Source of the DNA: Bacteroidia bacterium
Lineage (GTDB): Bacteria > Bacteroidota > Bacteroidia > Flavobacteriales > Flavobacteriaceae
Assembly: GCA_030429955.1 (NCBI GenBank)
Contig: JAUIGO010000006.1
Coordinates: 26,018-90,017 of the forward strand
Reading direction: 5' to 3'
Length of the DNA: 64,000 nt
The translations under genes were made by a program, and so were the position numbers. A model generated the notes under the pieces. That model did not search any database, was not told where the DNA came from, and saw only the letters and a program-made list of their open reading frames with translations. Below are positions 27,072-35,503 of this stretch, piece after piece (the first letter of the stretch is position 1; each line of letters starts with the position of its first letter).

Positions 27072-27710
27072 ATGATAATCAAAATTACTTTGCGAGATCA
27101 AGTCAAAAGTTTTCTTCAAGATCAAATGATGAATGGAGAATTAAGCTTTGGAGAACGAATTTCATTACCAGTTCTAGCAAAAAAACTAAATGTTAGTGTT
27201 ACACCAATTCGTGAGGCTTTAACACAGCTTCAACATGCTGACATCGTTGAAGCCATACCCAACAGAGGATTCTTTTTGCCATTACCTAATATTGAAAAGG
27301 TTTCTGAGCTGTATCCAATAATAGCCAATCTTGAATACTTAGGTGTTAGTGAGTCTACTTATTCAGAAAAAGACATTAATAGACTTGAAGCATTATTCGA
27401 GAAGGAAAATACCTTTGACAATCCAGTGGATAGAATTCAGTCAGACATAAAGTTTCATGAATTGTTACTGAAAAATTACAAAAACGACGCTTTGAAAAGC
27501 TTTTTATATGATTTAAAGTTACGCGTTTTTCTCTATGAATTTTATTATATGGAAGATGCCAACTTAGCACAAACATCTTCAAATTATCATAAAAATATAA
27601 TCGCTTCATTAAAAAAAGGTAATTCGTTAAAGGCAGCAGATCTTATTAAAGAGAGTTGGTTAACTAGCATTCAATTTATTCAACAACATTTTAAACAAAA
27701 AGCATCATGA
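27072..27710 (+). CDS. GntR family transcriptional regulator (FCD-like)
   Basis: DNA-binding protein of 212 residues. The winged helix is at residues about 5-70 (SFGERISLPVLAKKLNVSVTPIREALTQLQHADIVEAIPNRGFFLP), and an all-helical FCD-type effector domain with FHELLLKNYKND follows. The start is fixed by the promoter box 4 bases upstream. It overlaps the S41 lipoprotein gene by 4 bases (ATGA), so both form one operon. The operator palindrome in the promoter spacer indicates self-repression relieved by a small ligand, perhaps a product of the linked peptidases. Confidence 0.9.
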   Translation: MIIKITLRDQVKSFLQDQMMNGELSFGERISLPVLAKKLNVSVTPIREALTQLQHADIVEAIPNRGFFLPLPNIEKVSELYPIIANLEYLGVSESTYSEKDINRLEALFEKENTFDNPVDRIQSDIKFHELLLKNYKNDALKSFLYDLKLRVFLYEFYYMEDANLAQTSSNYHKNIIASLKKGNSLKAADLIKESWLTSIQFIQQHFKQKAS

Positions 27711-29146
27711 AATATTTAAAACCTATCGAATACATCGTTTTAGCTTTATTATTGACTCTTATTTCGTGTAAGGAAGAAAACAAAAATGAAGAAAAAACCT
27801 TAGATGGTTATTGGGAATCTGTAGGTTATGGAAGAATTGCTAAAGTAGAAAATGGACATTTTTCTCTATTTGATATTACAGATATTTCATGTTTGCAAGT
27901 ATTGGATGGAGAAGTCAGTGATTTTGGAAAGAACATCACTTATGAAGGTGATACTTTAAGCATTAAAGATGGTATAAATATGTACTATTTTAAGAGATTG
28001 GACAGCATTCCAACAATTTGCCACGAAATGGTTTCAGAAAAAAAGATGAACGATCCCGTTTATAATTTCGAAGTGCTTTCTAATACCTTTAAAAATCATT
28101 ATGCTTATTTTGAAGAACGAGGCATCAATTGGGATGCTATGTATAATAAATATAAAGCTAAGGTGACGACTGAGACAACAGAAGCTGAACTTTATAATAT
28201 TATGGAAGATATGCTGGATTCCTTTAACGATGGACACATTGGGTTAAGTGCTCCAGATGATGTCGAGAAAGCTGCTGCTGAACTTAGAAATGAAGATGCA
28301 GAATTTGTTGAAGAAAAAAGCAATGTTCAACCAAGTAAGCGATATCAAAACCATGAAGTTGCCAATGCTATTGCAGAACATTACATCAAAGATTTAAAAT
28401 CAAGACGCAATAAAATGGTGCAATGGGGAAATTTAAGTGATAAGATAGGTTATATGCAATTGAACCAAATGATGGGATTAGGTGATTATCAATTGGCAGA
28501 TTCTCTATCAGGTAGAGATTATTGGCTAGCTTTCTTTGAAAAGGCAGATGAGTTGCCTACAGAAGAATTTACAAAGAAAGAATTAGAAGGCATTAAAAAT
28601 ATTATGAATGAAGTGATGAATGATTTATCAGACAAAGATGCGATTATTATTGATGTTCGTTTTAATGGAGGAGGTAAGGACGAAGTAGGTTTAGAAGTAC
28701 TCAGGCATTTCAATGATACAAAACGCTTGGTTTTTACCAAGAAAGCAAAACTTGGAGATGGTTATACAAAACCCATTAAAATAGAATTATTGGCTACAGA
28801 TAAAGCCTTTAAAAAGCCAGTTTATTTATTGACATCAAGGGAATCTGCAAGCGCAACAGAAATCATGATATTAGCTTCTTTGTCACTTGAAAACGTCACG
28901 AGATTAGGTGGAACTTCTGAAGGTGTGTTTTCAGATATTTTTGATAGATTGCTGCCAAATGGCTGGGAATTTGGATTATCTAACGAAGTGTATTTAGACA
29001 CTAAAGGAAATAATTATGAAGGTAAAGGGATATCTCCAGACGTTGATCTTAATTATTCAACTGAAAAGCAGGAGTTCTTATCAACCATAATGAACAATTT
29101 AAGCTCAAATGGAGATGCTACAATTGAAAAGCTCATAAATAATTAA
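27707..29146 (+). CDS. S41 family peptidase, lipoprotein
   Basis: Protein of 479 residues with a lipobox (LTLISC, Cys21 region), so probably anchored to a membrane facing the periplasm or surface. A lipocalin-like N-terminal segment (DGYWESVGYGRIAKVENGHFSLFD) precedes the S41 fold. The fold includes DSFNDGHIGL, IIDVRFNGGGKDEVG and the nucleophile region TSRESASATEI (Ser380-Ser382). GVFSDIFDRLLPNGWEFGLSNEVY and GKGISPDV complete the family pattern. It is translationally coupled to the GntR gene, which probably controls it. It converges on the LytTR gene with a 10-base gap. Confidence 0.92.
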   Translation: MKYLKPIEYIVLALLLTLISCKEENKNEEKTLDGYWESVGYGRIAKVENGHFSLFDITDISCLQVLDGEVSDFGKNITYEGDTLSIKDGINMYYFKRLDSIPTICHEMVSEKKMNDPVYNFEVLSNTFKNHYAYFEERGINWDAMYNKYKAKVTTETTEAELYNIMEDMLDSFNDGHIGLSAPDDVEKAAAELRNEDAEFVEEKSNVQPSKRYQNHEVANAIAEHYIKDLKSRRNKMVQWGNLSDKIGYMQLNQMMGLGDYQLADSLSGRDYWLAFFEKADELPTEEFTKKELEGIKNIMNEVMNDLSDKDAIIIDVRFNGGGKDEVGLEVLRHFNDTKRLVFTKKAKLGDGYTKPIKIELLATDKAFKKPVYLLTSRESASATEIMILASLSLENVTRLGGTSEGVFSDIFDRLLPNGWEFGLSNEVYLDTKGNNYEGKGISPDVDLNYSTEKQEFLSTIMNNLSSNGDATIEKLINN

Positions 29147-29156
29147 ACAACTTATT

Positions 29157-29912
29157 TTAATTTCCTCCAAACCAAGTTTTAAAAGCCGATACACGATCTC
29201 GGCTTACAATAATGTCATTGTCTGTTGATACATTTAAGATGAGCTTTAATCTACTGTTTGAATAGACAATGACATCTTTTATAGCTTCCATATTTACAAT
29301 GAAGGTCCTGTTTACACGCATAAAACTGTTGGAATCTAATACTTGATCTAAGTCCTCAAGCTTATAATCCAAAATAAACTTCTTGCCTTCATTAGTGACT
29401 AAGAAAACCGTTCGGCCTTCGGCATAAAACAAAGCAGTTTCTTCAGTTTTAATGGAATGTATATGATTGCCCAATCGTACCAAAAACCTGTTCTTAAAGG
29501 CCTTGTTGCTAAAGGCTTCAGAAGCATTTTGAATGGTTTCGGTTGATAGCACAGATTTAAAATTTTTAAACTTAGTCAGCGCCTTTGAAACTTCAGTAAA
29601 GGTAATGGGTTTTAAAATATAATCAATGCTGTTGAGTTTAAAGGCATCCACAGCAAATTCATCAAATGCAGTTGTGAAAATAATGGGTTTTTGTACTTGA
29701 ACCTGGTTGAATATCTCAAAACTTAATCCATCACTCAATTGAATATCCACAAAAAGTATGTCAACCGAATTTTCATTACTTCTTAACCAATTTACAGCAT
29801 CAGCAACACTAGTCAATTTGGCTACAATTGCAATGCTGTCGTCATATTTTAAAATATAACGTTCTAGCTTTTCAGCAGCTGGAAGCTCGTCTTCTATAAT
29901 TAATGCATTCAT
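29157..29912 (-). CDS. LytTR family response regulator
   Basis: Protein of 251 residues with an N-terminal receiver domain (acidic pocket Glu7-Asp8, phospho-acceptor Asp56 in ILFVDIQLSDG, Lys in YILKPI) and a C-terminal LytTR DNA-binding domain (FLVRLGNHIHSIKTEETALFYAEGRTVFLVT; FMRVNRTFIVNMEAI). It is the third gene of a minus-strand operon with two LytS-type kinase genes and overlaps the one before by 4 bases. It regulates unknown targets; the operon leader itself carries repeats that could be its site. Confidence 0.94.
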   Translation of the reverse strand: MNALIIEDELPAAEKLERYILKYDDSIAIVAKLTSVADAVNWLRSNENSVDILFVDIQLSDGLSFEIFNQVQVQKPIIFTTAFDEFAVDAFKLNSIDYILKPITFTEVSKALTKFKNFKSVLSTETIQNASEAFSNKAFKNRFLVRLGNHIHSIKTEETALFYAEGRTVFLVTNEGKKFILDYKLEDLDQVLDSNSFMRVNRTFIVNMEAIKDVIVYSNSRLKLILNVSTDNDIIVSRDRVSAFKTWFGGN

Positions 29913-30937
29913 GAATTGTTTTTGGTTAAAAGTTTAGGAATTTTTATGGTTCTATAATTTTGCGATTCTTCAATAAGGACATTGTCTTTACTGTAAATAG
30001 CGTATCGATAATCAATATCACTCATCGCTTCCTTTTTAAAACCTGAAACGATCTTATCATTTTTTAAATAATTGAATATCAAATGATTTTCATCTTCATC
30101 TAAATGGATACTCAAAGGTTTTTCTGAATTGTTAATGGTGCTTCTAATGATGCTTTCAACCAATGAAAGTAAACTTCCTGGTACCACCAAAAAGCTAGAA
30201 TTCACTTGATTGTTTAATATTACATTTCTGAATGGTAAGTAATTAAACAATTGTACAAGTTCATCAACTACAAGTAATTCTTCATTAATCAAAACCAGTT
30301 GCTTACTCTTTTTTGATAAAATATAACGATACACCAATGCCATGTGGTCTATCAGGTTATCAACCTTATCGGAATGTTGCCTTATCAATACAATCATGGC
30401 TTCAAAGCATTCAAACAAAAGCGTTGGGTTGATGCCATTTTTAAACTGCATAAAATCATCTTCAACCATTTGCTTCATTAAGTATTCATTTTCAAGTCGC
30501 TTCGTATTGACTTTGTACAAATAATGATGGCTAATATGAAGCAAAACATAGATGATTGTAATGGTACAAAAGATACTGTTGAACATCCATAATTCACCAG
30601 AACTAGGCGTGAAACCTAAGATGTTTTTATAATATAAATTAATGGATACAGTTACTAAAATAATACAAAGTAACATGGAGCCAACAATTTGTATTATCAG
30701 CTTTATAAAGGAGGATAAGCTTGAAGGCAATTTGTTAAATATCCAGAGTAAAAGCCTTGAAAATTCCTGAATAACAAAGGATAAGCCAATACAAAAATAG
30801 AGTTCGTTACCTAAAAATTGATCTTGAAGTTGTTCAACTTTATTATTAATGAGTAGAATAAGTAAGTACACAACGATACCACTAAAAATAGGACTGAATA
30901 GCCTAAACAAAGGATGATGTATAAATAGCCTATTCAT
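29909..30937 (-). CDS. Degenerate LytS-type sensor (likely pseudokinase)
   Basis: Protein of 342 residues with about four membrane helices in the first 150 residues and a cytoplasmic His_kinase/HATPase-like region. The phospho-acceptor motif normally reading NPHFLFN is NPTLLFE, with Thr172 in place of His. The ATP-binding N-box normally reading LVENAIKH is LVESIIRSTIN, without the key Asn. Phosphorylation and ATP binding are therefore unlikely. It overlaps the intact kinase by 8 bases and the regulator by 4. It probably acts as a sensory or scaffold partner of the intact kinase. Confidence 0.88.
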   Translation of the reverse strand: MNRLFIHHPLFRLFSPIFSGIVVYLLILLINNKVEQLQDQFLGNELYFCIGLSFVIQEFSRLLLWIFNKLPSSLSSFIKLIIQIVGSMLLCIILVTVSINLYYKNILGFTPSSGELWMFNSIFCTITIIYVLLHISHHYLYKVNTKRLENEYLMKQMVEDDFMQFKNGINPTLLFECFEAMIVLIRQHSDKVDNLIDHMALVYRYILSKKSKQLVLINEELLVVDELVQLFNYLPFRNVILNNQVNSSFLVVPGSLLSLVESIIRSTINNSEKPLSIHLDEDENHLIFNYLKNDKIVSGFKKEAMSDIDYRYAIYSKDNVLIEESQNYRTIKIPKLLTKNNS

Positions 30938-31985
30938 GGTTGTTAATTATTGGGATTTTTACTGTGTAATGATTGTCTTCCAAAACAGAAATCTCTTTGT
31001 TATAAAGCAGTTTAAACCTGGAATTGATATTGTTTAATCCAATATTAAAGGAACTGACTTTTTTAGGCGCTTCTGTAATATTGTTTTTAATAATAAGGTG
31101 TTCTTGGTCTTCAAAAACATCGATGATGAGCGGTTTTGCTTCTGAAGCCTGATTGTGTTTCACAGCATTTTCAACTAACATTTGTAAAGCCAATGGTGGA
31201 ATTTGATGCTGTAAATTAGATTCTGAAATAGTAATGGAATAGTTTAAAACGTCACCAAATCGAGTACTTAAAAGTGATAAATAAGCTTTTACAACATCCA
31301 ACTCTTCTTGAATACTTACCAGCTTTACATGATAGCTATTAAGGGTATAATGATATATTTTAGCAAGACCTCTAATATAATTTTCAGCCTGTTCAGCGTC
31401 TTTAAACGCCAAGGATGAAATGGTATTCAGGTTATTGAACAAAAAGTGGGAACTCAGTTGAGACTTTAATGCTTTAAGCTGTAATTCATAGTGTTTGCGC
31501 TCAAATTTCACAGTTTCAATTTGAAGTTTTGAATAGGTATAGTAGGAGTAGAGTGCAAAATAAATGATGTTGTAAATAAGCATCAAAATAAACAGGATGA
31601 TGCCTAGTTTTATCAGATTGCTTTGATATAGTTCTTTTTCTAAAGTGACTTGACTTAAAAACTTTTTGTACAACAAGAACAATCCATAAATCAATGCATA
31701 ATTCGCTATGAACAAAAAAGCAATGCCACTAATGAATCTATTGACAAGCTGGGATTTCCAAGGAAGGAGTTTATCTAACTTAACGGAACTGAAAAACGTA
31801 AGATAAGCCAATAATACGCCACCAAGTGCACTTAATACGAGTTCTAAGGTGTTGTATGCTTTACCTTCAGGGCTTATGCTTACACCAAAGTAATTGTAGA
31901 GCAATAGTCCTAAAAATAGACCTAAAGCTGTGATGAGCAAATGCTTTTTCACAATTGGATTATTGAGTTGGTTAGATAAAATCAT
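30930..31985 (-). CDS. LytS-type sensor histidine kinase
   Basis: Protein of 351 residues with about four membrane helices (residues 10-165), a short coiled segment, and a His_kinase domain with His180 in LSSHFLFNNLN (the usual NPHF Pro is Ser). The ATP-binding domain keeps LVENAVKHN and a GLNNINSRF G-box. It is the first gene of the kinase, pseudokinase and LytTR operon. It lies 69 bases after the stop of the repeat protein on the same strand; that gap holds an inverted repeat. Confidence 0.92.
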   Translation of the reverse strand: MILSNQLNNPIVKKHLLITALGLFLGLLLYNYFGVSISPEGKAYNTLELVLSALGGVLLAYLTFFSSVKLDKLLPWKSQLVNRFISGIAFLFIANYALIYGLFLLYKKFLSQVTLEKELYQSNLIKLGIILFILMLIYNIIYFALYSYYTYSKLQIETVKFERKHYELQLKALKSQLSSHFLFNNLNTISSLAFKDAEQAENYIRGLAKIYHYTLNSYHVKLVSIQEELDVVKAYLSLLSTRFGDVLNYSITISESNLQHQIPPLALQMLVENAVKHNQASEAKPLIIDVFEDQEHLIIKNNITEAPKKVSSFNIGLNNINSRFKLLYNKEISVLEDNHYTVKIPIINNHE

Positions 31986-31989
31986 AGAA

Positions 31990-32045
31990 CCAAGGTAATC
32001 AATCTAGACTAAACTTAAAATCTAGTACAAGACTAATTACCTTGG
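31990..32045. repeat. Inverted repeat in the kinase operon leader
   Basis: CCAAGGTAAT (31990-31999) and ATTACCTTGG (32036-32045) are perfect complements separated by 36 bases. On the minus strand the interior has direct repeats TTAGTC (24 bases apart) and CTAGATT (18 apart). The left arm lies only 4 bases from the kinase start codon, so it could control translation or bind the LytTR protein. Confidence 0.5.
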
Positions 32046-32054
32046 AAATTTTGG

Positions 32055-33419
32055 TTAGTCTATTGCTTTAATGGCGCGACCATAATAAGTGTCTGAGCCA
32101 ATAGATTTTGCAGCCGTTCTGTAAGCAGCTTTCACGCGCTCTGATGATCGTCTTACCTTATCAGCAAAAGAAGATAAAGCTTGAGTCATATAGTGGTCAG
32201 ATTGTATATGGCTTAATGAATTGAGCACAGCAATTAACTGATCCTCAGTTAAATCATGATCTCCCATTTTCTTATAAATCGTTGATGCATAATGATCAGA
32301 TTGAATGCTATTCTTAACAATACCCAGCAACTTGTTTAAAGAACTTGCACTAACATCAAGTTTTTTGTCAAGCAATTCTCTTATGACTTCAGAGATATAA
32401 TGATCTGAATTGATATCGCCTAAGGTTCCTAAAAAGGCATCATAAGCGCTATTAGGCAAACCTTTGTCGTTAATCACTTTTTTAAGCACTTGAGTTTTGT
32501 AATGATCCGATTGGATATCTTTTGAAAGTGAAATGATTCTAGAAATATTCTGAGAGTTTAATTCTCTGTTATCCATAACTTCGGTTAGAATTTGAGTCAT
32601 ATAGTGATCGGATTTCACATCTTTTGAAATTTCCAGTAAACTCTCCATCTGGCTATCAGTGATGTTTTTATCATTAATTACTTTCTTTAAAACACTTGTT
32701 GTATAGTGATCAGACTCAATACTCTTTGCAGCACCAATATATGCTGAGATTGTTTCGCTATTTGATAAAAACGCTTTTTGATTAGACTCTAAAATGCTTG
32801 CTAAATAGTAATCAGAATCTATTTCTTTCCCAGCTACTTCAATGGTTTTGACTAATTCATCATTTGACAATTTCTTTTCTAATAGCAACTTAAAGTAAGC
32901 AGCATTGACGTAGTCGCTTTCAATTCTTCCAATTTCTGCTAAAACGGCATTGGCGCCTCCCTTGCTGTAAAAACGATTGACACGAGCTTCAGCTGCAAGA
33001 GTTGTATTTCTTACTACTTCTTGTAATACTTCAGCAAGCCATTCTTTGCCGTCAGGATTAAAATCTTTTTCAGAACGACCTTCGTAGTATTTTTTAATTA
33101 GGTTTCCGTTTCTGTCAGATTCAATAACAATACGTCTTTTGTTTCCAAATGAGGATCGCTCTATCTCAACAAAACCACCATTGGAAATGGCAACAATATC
33201 TTTATCGTCGTCGGATAAAGTAATGTCTCCTTCGTATTCAATTTTAAATTCTTTACCATTATTGGTAATTTGAATTTTGCCTTTGCCATCGTTGCTAATT
33301 GAGTAGTTTGATTTTGATTTTGTTCTTGATTGAGAGTGAGTGCTCGATGGAAGCACCATTAGAAATGCAAGTAATGCAATGCTAAAGATTTGATTTCGTT
33401 TGATAAATAATGTTGTCAT
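32055..33419 (-). CDS. Secreted helical protein with nine SDHY repeats
   Basis: Protein of 454 residues with a signal peptide (about 1-30). The ATG at 33419 is chosen because a TTG at 33449 lies inside a -7 box. Residues about 30-130 are beta-rich. The rest is nine units of 33-36 residues, each opening with the pattern I-x-S-D-H-Y-x-T-x-x-L and continuing as two helices. The units form an alpha-solenoid like HEAT or TPR arrays. Similar repeats are recalled beside M56/BlaR-like proteins in Bacteroidota; here a beta-lactamase-like gene is directly upstream. Function unknown. Confidence 0.85.
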   Translation of the reverse strand: MTTLFIKRNQIFSIALLAFLMVLPSSTHSQSRTKSKSNYSISNDGKGKIQITNNGKEFKIEYEGDITLSDDDKDIVAISNGGFVEIERSSFGNKRRIVIESDRNGNLIKKYYEGRSEKDFNPDGKEWLAEVLQEVVRNTTLAAEARVNRFYSKGGANAVLAEIGRIESDYVNAAYFKLLLEKKLSNDELVKTIEVAGKEIDSDYYLASILESNQKAFLSNSETISAYIGAAKSIESDHYTTSVLKKVINDKNITDSQMESLLEISKDVKSDHYMTQILTEVMDNRELNSQNISRIISLSKDIQSDHYKTQVLKKVINDKGLPNSAYDAFLGTLGDINSDHYISEVIRELLDKKLDVSASSLNKLLGIVKNSIQSDHYASTIYKKMGDHDLTEDQLIAVLNSLSHIQSDHYMTQALSSFADKVRRSSERVKAAYRTAAKSIGSDTYYGRAIKAID

Positions 33420-33446
33420 AACTGTTCGTTTATTTGATTGATAGCA

Positions 33447-33454
33447 CAAATGTA
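33447..33454 (-). promoter_or_regulatory. -7 box of the SDHY-repeat gene
   Basis: Minus-strand TACATTTG fits TAnnTTTG and lies 27 bases before the ATG at 33419. It decides the start, because the upstream TTG overlaps it. No convincing -33 element is seen. Confidence 0.55.
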
Positions 33455-33540
33455 TATGACAAGCTTAGGTTTAAAAAACCCAATGTAGTGAATTACACTT
33501 TTTTTGTAGTGAATTGTAATTTATTGATTTTTAAAGAGAT

Positions 33541-34452
33541 TTAAAGCTCATTCTGAGTAAAAAACTCATAAATAGTTTTAGATATTTGTGCTAATTGGTC
33601 TGTGCCTTTGTCGAAATCTTTTAGATTTTTTGAAAGCAGCACCAAAACATACTGACGACCATCTTGAAGATAGACAATGGCTGCATCGTGATGTACTCCA
33701 GTGATACTTCCTGTTTTATGAGCAACTTCAATGGTTTCTGGTAAGTATTTAGGAATCATATCATTCCATTCTTGACGCTTTAATATAGCTATCATAGCAT
33801 TACAATCGTTCTTGGTTCCAGCTTTCCCTTCTGCAATAGCTTTCATAATAACCAATAAGTCGTTTGCAGTTGTAGAATTGCTTAAACCCAAATCGTAAGC
33901 TTTTTGATCTTCAACACCTCGTAATACTTCAATCTTATCAGCACCTAAACTTCGCATGGTTTGGTTTACTTTTTTAGCAACTACAATTTCAATCAAAACA
34001 TTGGTAGCAAGGTTGCTACTCACTGTAATCATAGGAACCATTAAATCATATAGTGTTTGTTTTGTACCAATTTTACTGTAAATAACATCGTCGCTATCAT
34101 CACCAATATCCATGCTGTAAGAACTGCCATCAACAATACTTTTAAACTCGTTGACTAAAACAATAGAATCATTAAGACTTAGCAGTCCTTCATTTTGTTG
34201 TTTATATAACTCAATCATCACTGGAACTTTCATGGTGCTTGCTGCATGAAAGTTTTCATCAGTGTTAATCATGATGGAATTTGATTCGTTAGAGAGGTCC
34301 AATAAAGCAACAGCAATATCGCCATCAATGTCTGCTATTTGATTTTCAATTTTAGTTTTTAAGTCAGCAATAGTATGTTTTGTATCTGTTTTACAAGAAA
34401 TAAAAGTCAAAAGAACAAATAATATAATTGTGTGTTTTATAAAGTTTCGCAT
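33541..34452 (-). CDS. Class A beta-lactamase-like serine hydrolase, lipoprotein
   Basis: Protein of 303 residues with a lipobox (LTFISC, Cys20). Active-site motifs are Ser72-Thr-Met-Lys75, SSN in place of SDN (VSSNLATNV), a Glu in the omega-loop region (RGVEDQKAY) and Lys246-Thr-Gly248. This matches class A beta-lactamases and related serine hydrolases. Whether it destroys beta-lactams cannot be told; the lipid anchor and the altered SDN leave room for a cell-wall role. The upstream region towards EamA contains a perfect inverted repeat. Confidence 0.9.
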   Translation of the reverse strand: MRNFIKHTIILFVLLTFISCKTDTKHTIADLKTKIENQIADIDGDIAVALLDLSNESNSIMINTDENFHAASTMKVPVMIELYKQQNEGLLSLNDSIVLVNEFKSIVDGSSYSMDIGDDSDDVIYSKIGTKQTLYDLMVPMITVSSNLATNVLIEIVVAKKVNQTMRSLGADKIEVLRGVEDQKAYDLGLSNSTTANDLLVIMKAIAEGKAGTKNDCNAMIAILKRQEWNDMIPKYLPETIEVAHKTGSITGVHHDAAIVYLQDGRQYVLVLLSKNLKDFDKGTDQLAQISKTIYEFFTQNEL

Positions 34453-34488
34453 GGTTTTTATAGTTAGTTTTGAAGCACTAATTTAAGC

Positions 34489-34524
34489 ATTAATAAAAAC
34501 AAAAGATAATTTGTTTTTATTAAT
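34489..34524. promoter_or_regulatory. Perfect 15-base inverted repeat between divergent genes
   Basis: ATTAATAAAAACAAA (34489-34503) and its exact complement (34510-34524) flank AGATAA. It lies between the divergently transcribed beta-lactamase-like and EamA genes, so it is not a shared terminator. It probably serves as an operator or extruding cruciform acting on one or both promoters. Confidence 0.6.
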
Positions 34525-34562
34525 ATTGAAGTGTCAAAATTTGTATTAAGCAACTTTAATTT

Positions 34563-35480
34563 ATGGACAAACAAAACAAGCTGGTTTTTATCATTTTAGC
34601 ATTTTTTGCAATCTATGTGATTTGGGGTTCAACTTACATGTTCAATAAAATTGCTGTTGGTGAATTAGCTCCTTTTATGTTGGCTTCTGTGCGTTTTATA
34701 ACAGCTGGTTTACTTATTTTTATTATTGCTAGTATTCTAGGCATTTCAATTAAAATTACTAAGAGGCAACTCATAAATACAACTATTGCAGGTTTCCTCT
34801 TTTTAACATTTGGTAATGGTCTTGCGGTTTGGGCATTAAAGTATGTAGATAGTGGCTTTGCTGCCTTGGTTATTTCAGCACAACCGCTTATGATTCTTCT
34901 GCTTATGAGAATTCATCAAGGTAAAAAAATTAAAACAATGTCAATTATTGGAGTTGTTTTAGGTGTGTTAGGTATTTATTTATTAATAGGTCAGCAAGAA
35001 GTCTTAGCTAAGGAAAATGCAATAGTTGGTATATTAATGATAATTGCTTGTATGTTTGGCTGGGCTTATGGTAGCTTGTTTGTTGGAAAAGCAGAATTAC
35101 CTCCTAACTATTTTGTAAACACAGGCTATCAAATGGTAACAGGTGGACTTATGTTGGTTTTTGTAAGCCTTATTATTGGTGAGCCATGGTCTTTACCTAC
35201 AAGTTGGAGCGGTGATGTACAAATTTCAATGGTCTTGTTAATTTTATTAGGAAGTATAGTGGCTTTTACATCATTTAATTATCTGCTTAAAATTGTATCT
35301 CCAGAAAAAGTGGCTACCTCTACTTATGTAAACCCAATTGTAGCTCTGTTTTTAGGCTGGTATTTTCTGGATGAACAAATAACATCGCAATCTATTATTG
35401 CTGCTATTGTATTGCTCACAGGTGTTTATTTTATAAATACAAAAAAGAAACTAGTAGTGTTTTCAAGATTTAGAAGATAA
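34563..35480 (+). CDS. EamA/DMT family membrane transporter
   Basis: Protein of 305 residues with ten predicted membrane helices in two EamA halves. Each half carries a recognisable DMT pattern (IWGSTYMFNKIAVGELAPFMLASVRF in the first, PIVALFLGWYFLDEQI in the second). It would export metabolites or amino acids across the inner membrane. It is divergent from the beta-lactamase-like gene and is followed after 23 bases by DUF2798. The substrate is unknown. Confidence 0.93.
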   Translation: MDKQNKLVFIILAFFAIYVIWGSTYMFNKIAVGELAPFMLASVRFITAGLLIFIIASILGISIKITKRQLINTTIAGFLFLTFGNGLAVWALKYVDSGFAALVISAQPLMILLLMRIHQGKKIKTMSIIGVVLGVLGIYLLIGQQEVLAKENAIVGILMIIACMFGWAYGSLFVGKAELPPNYFVNTGYQMVTGGLMLVFVSLIIGEPWSLPTSWSGDVQISMVLLILLGSIVAFTSFNYLLKIVSPEKVATSTYVNPIVALFLGWYFLDEQITSQSIIAAIVLLTGVYFINTKKKLVVFSRFRR

Positions 35481-35491
35481 TAGTAAACTGC

Positions 35492-35499
35492 TATATTTG
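35492..35499 (+). promoter_or_regulatory. -7 box directly before the DUF2798 gene
   Basis: TATATTTG matches the consensus and ends 4 bases before the ATG at 35504, the same geometry as at the GntR gene. A leaderless transcript is possible. No clear -33 TTG. Confidence 0.45.
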
Positions 35500-35503
35500 C
35501 GCT

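Noticed and set aside
32055..33419. Regular repeats that might suggest a CRISPR array or satellite
   Set aside because: Units are about 100 bases, in frame, and encode a protein repeat; DNA identity between units is low.
33420..33449. TTG start for the SDHY-repeat protein
   Set aside because: It overlaps the minus-strand -7 box; ATG at 33419 begins the signal peptide.
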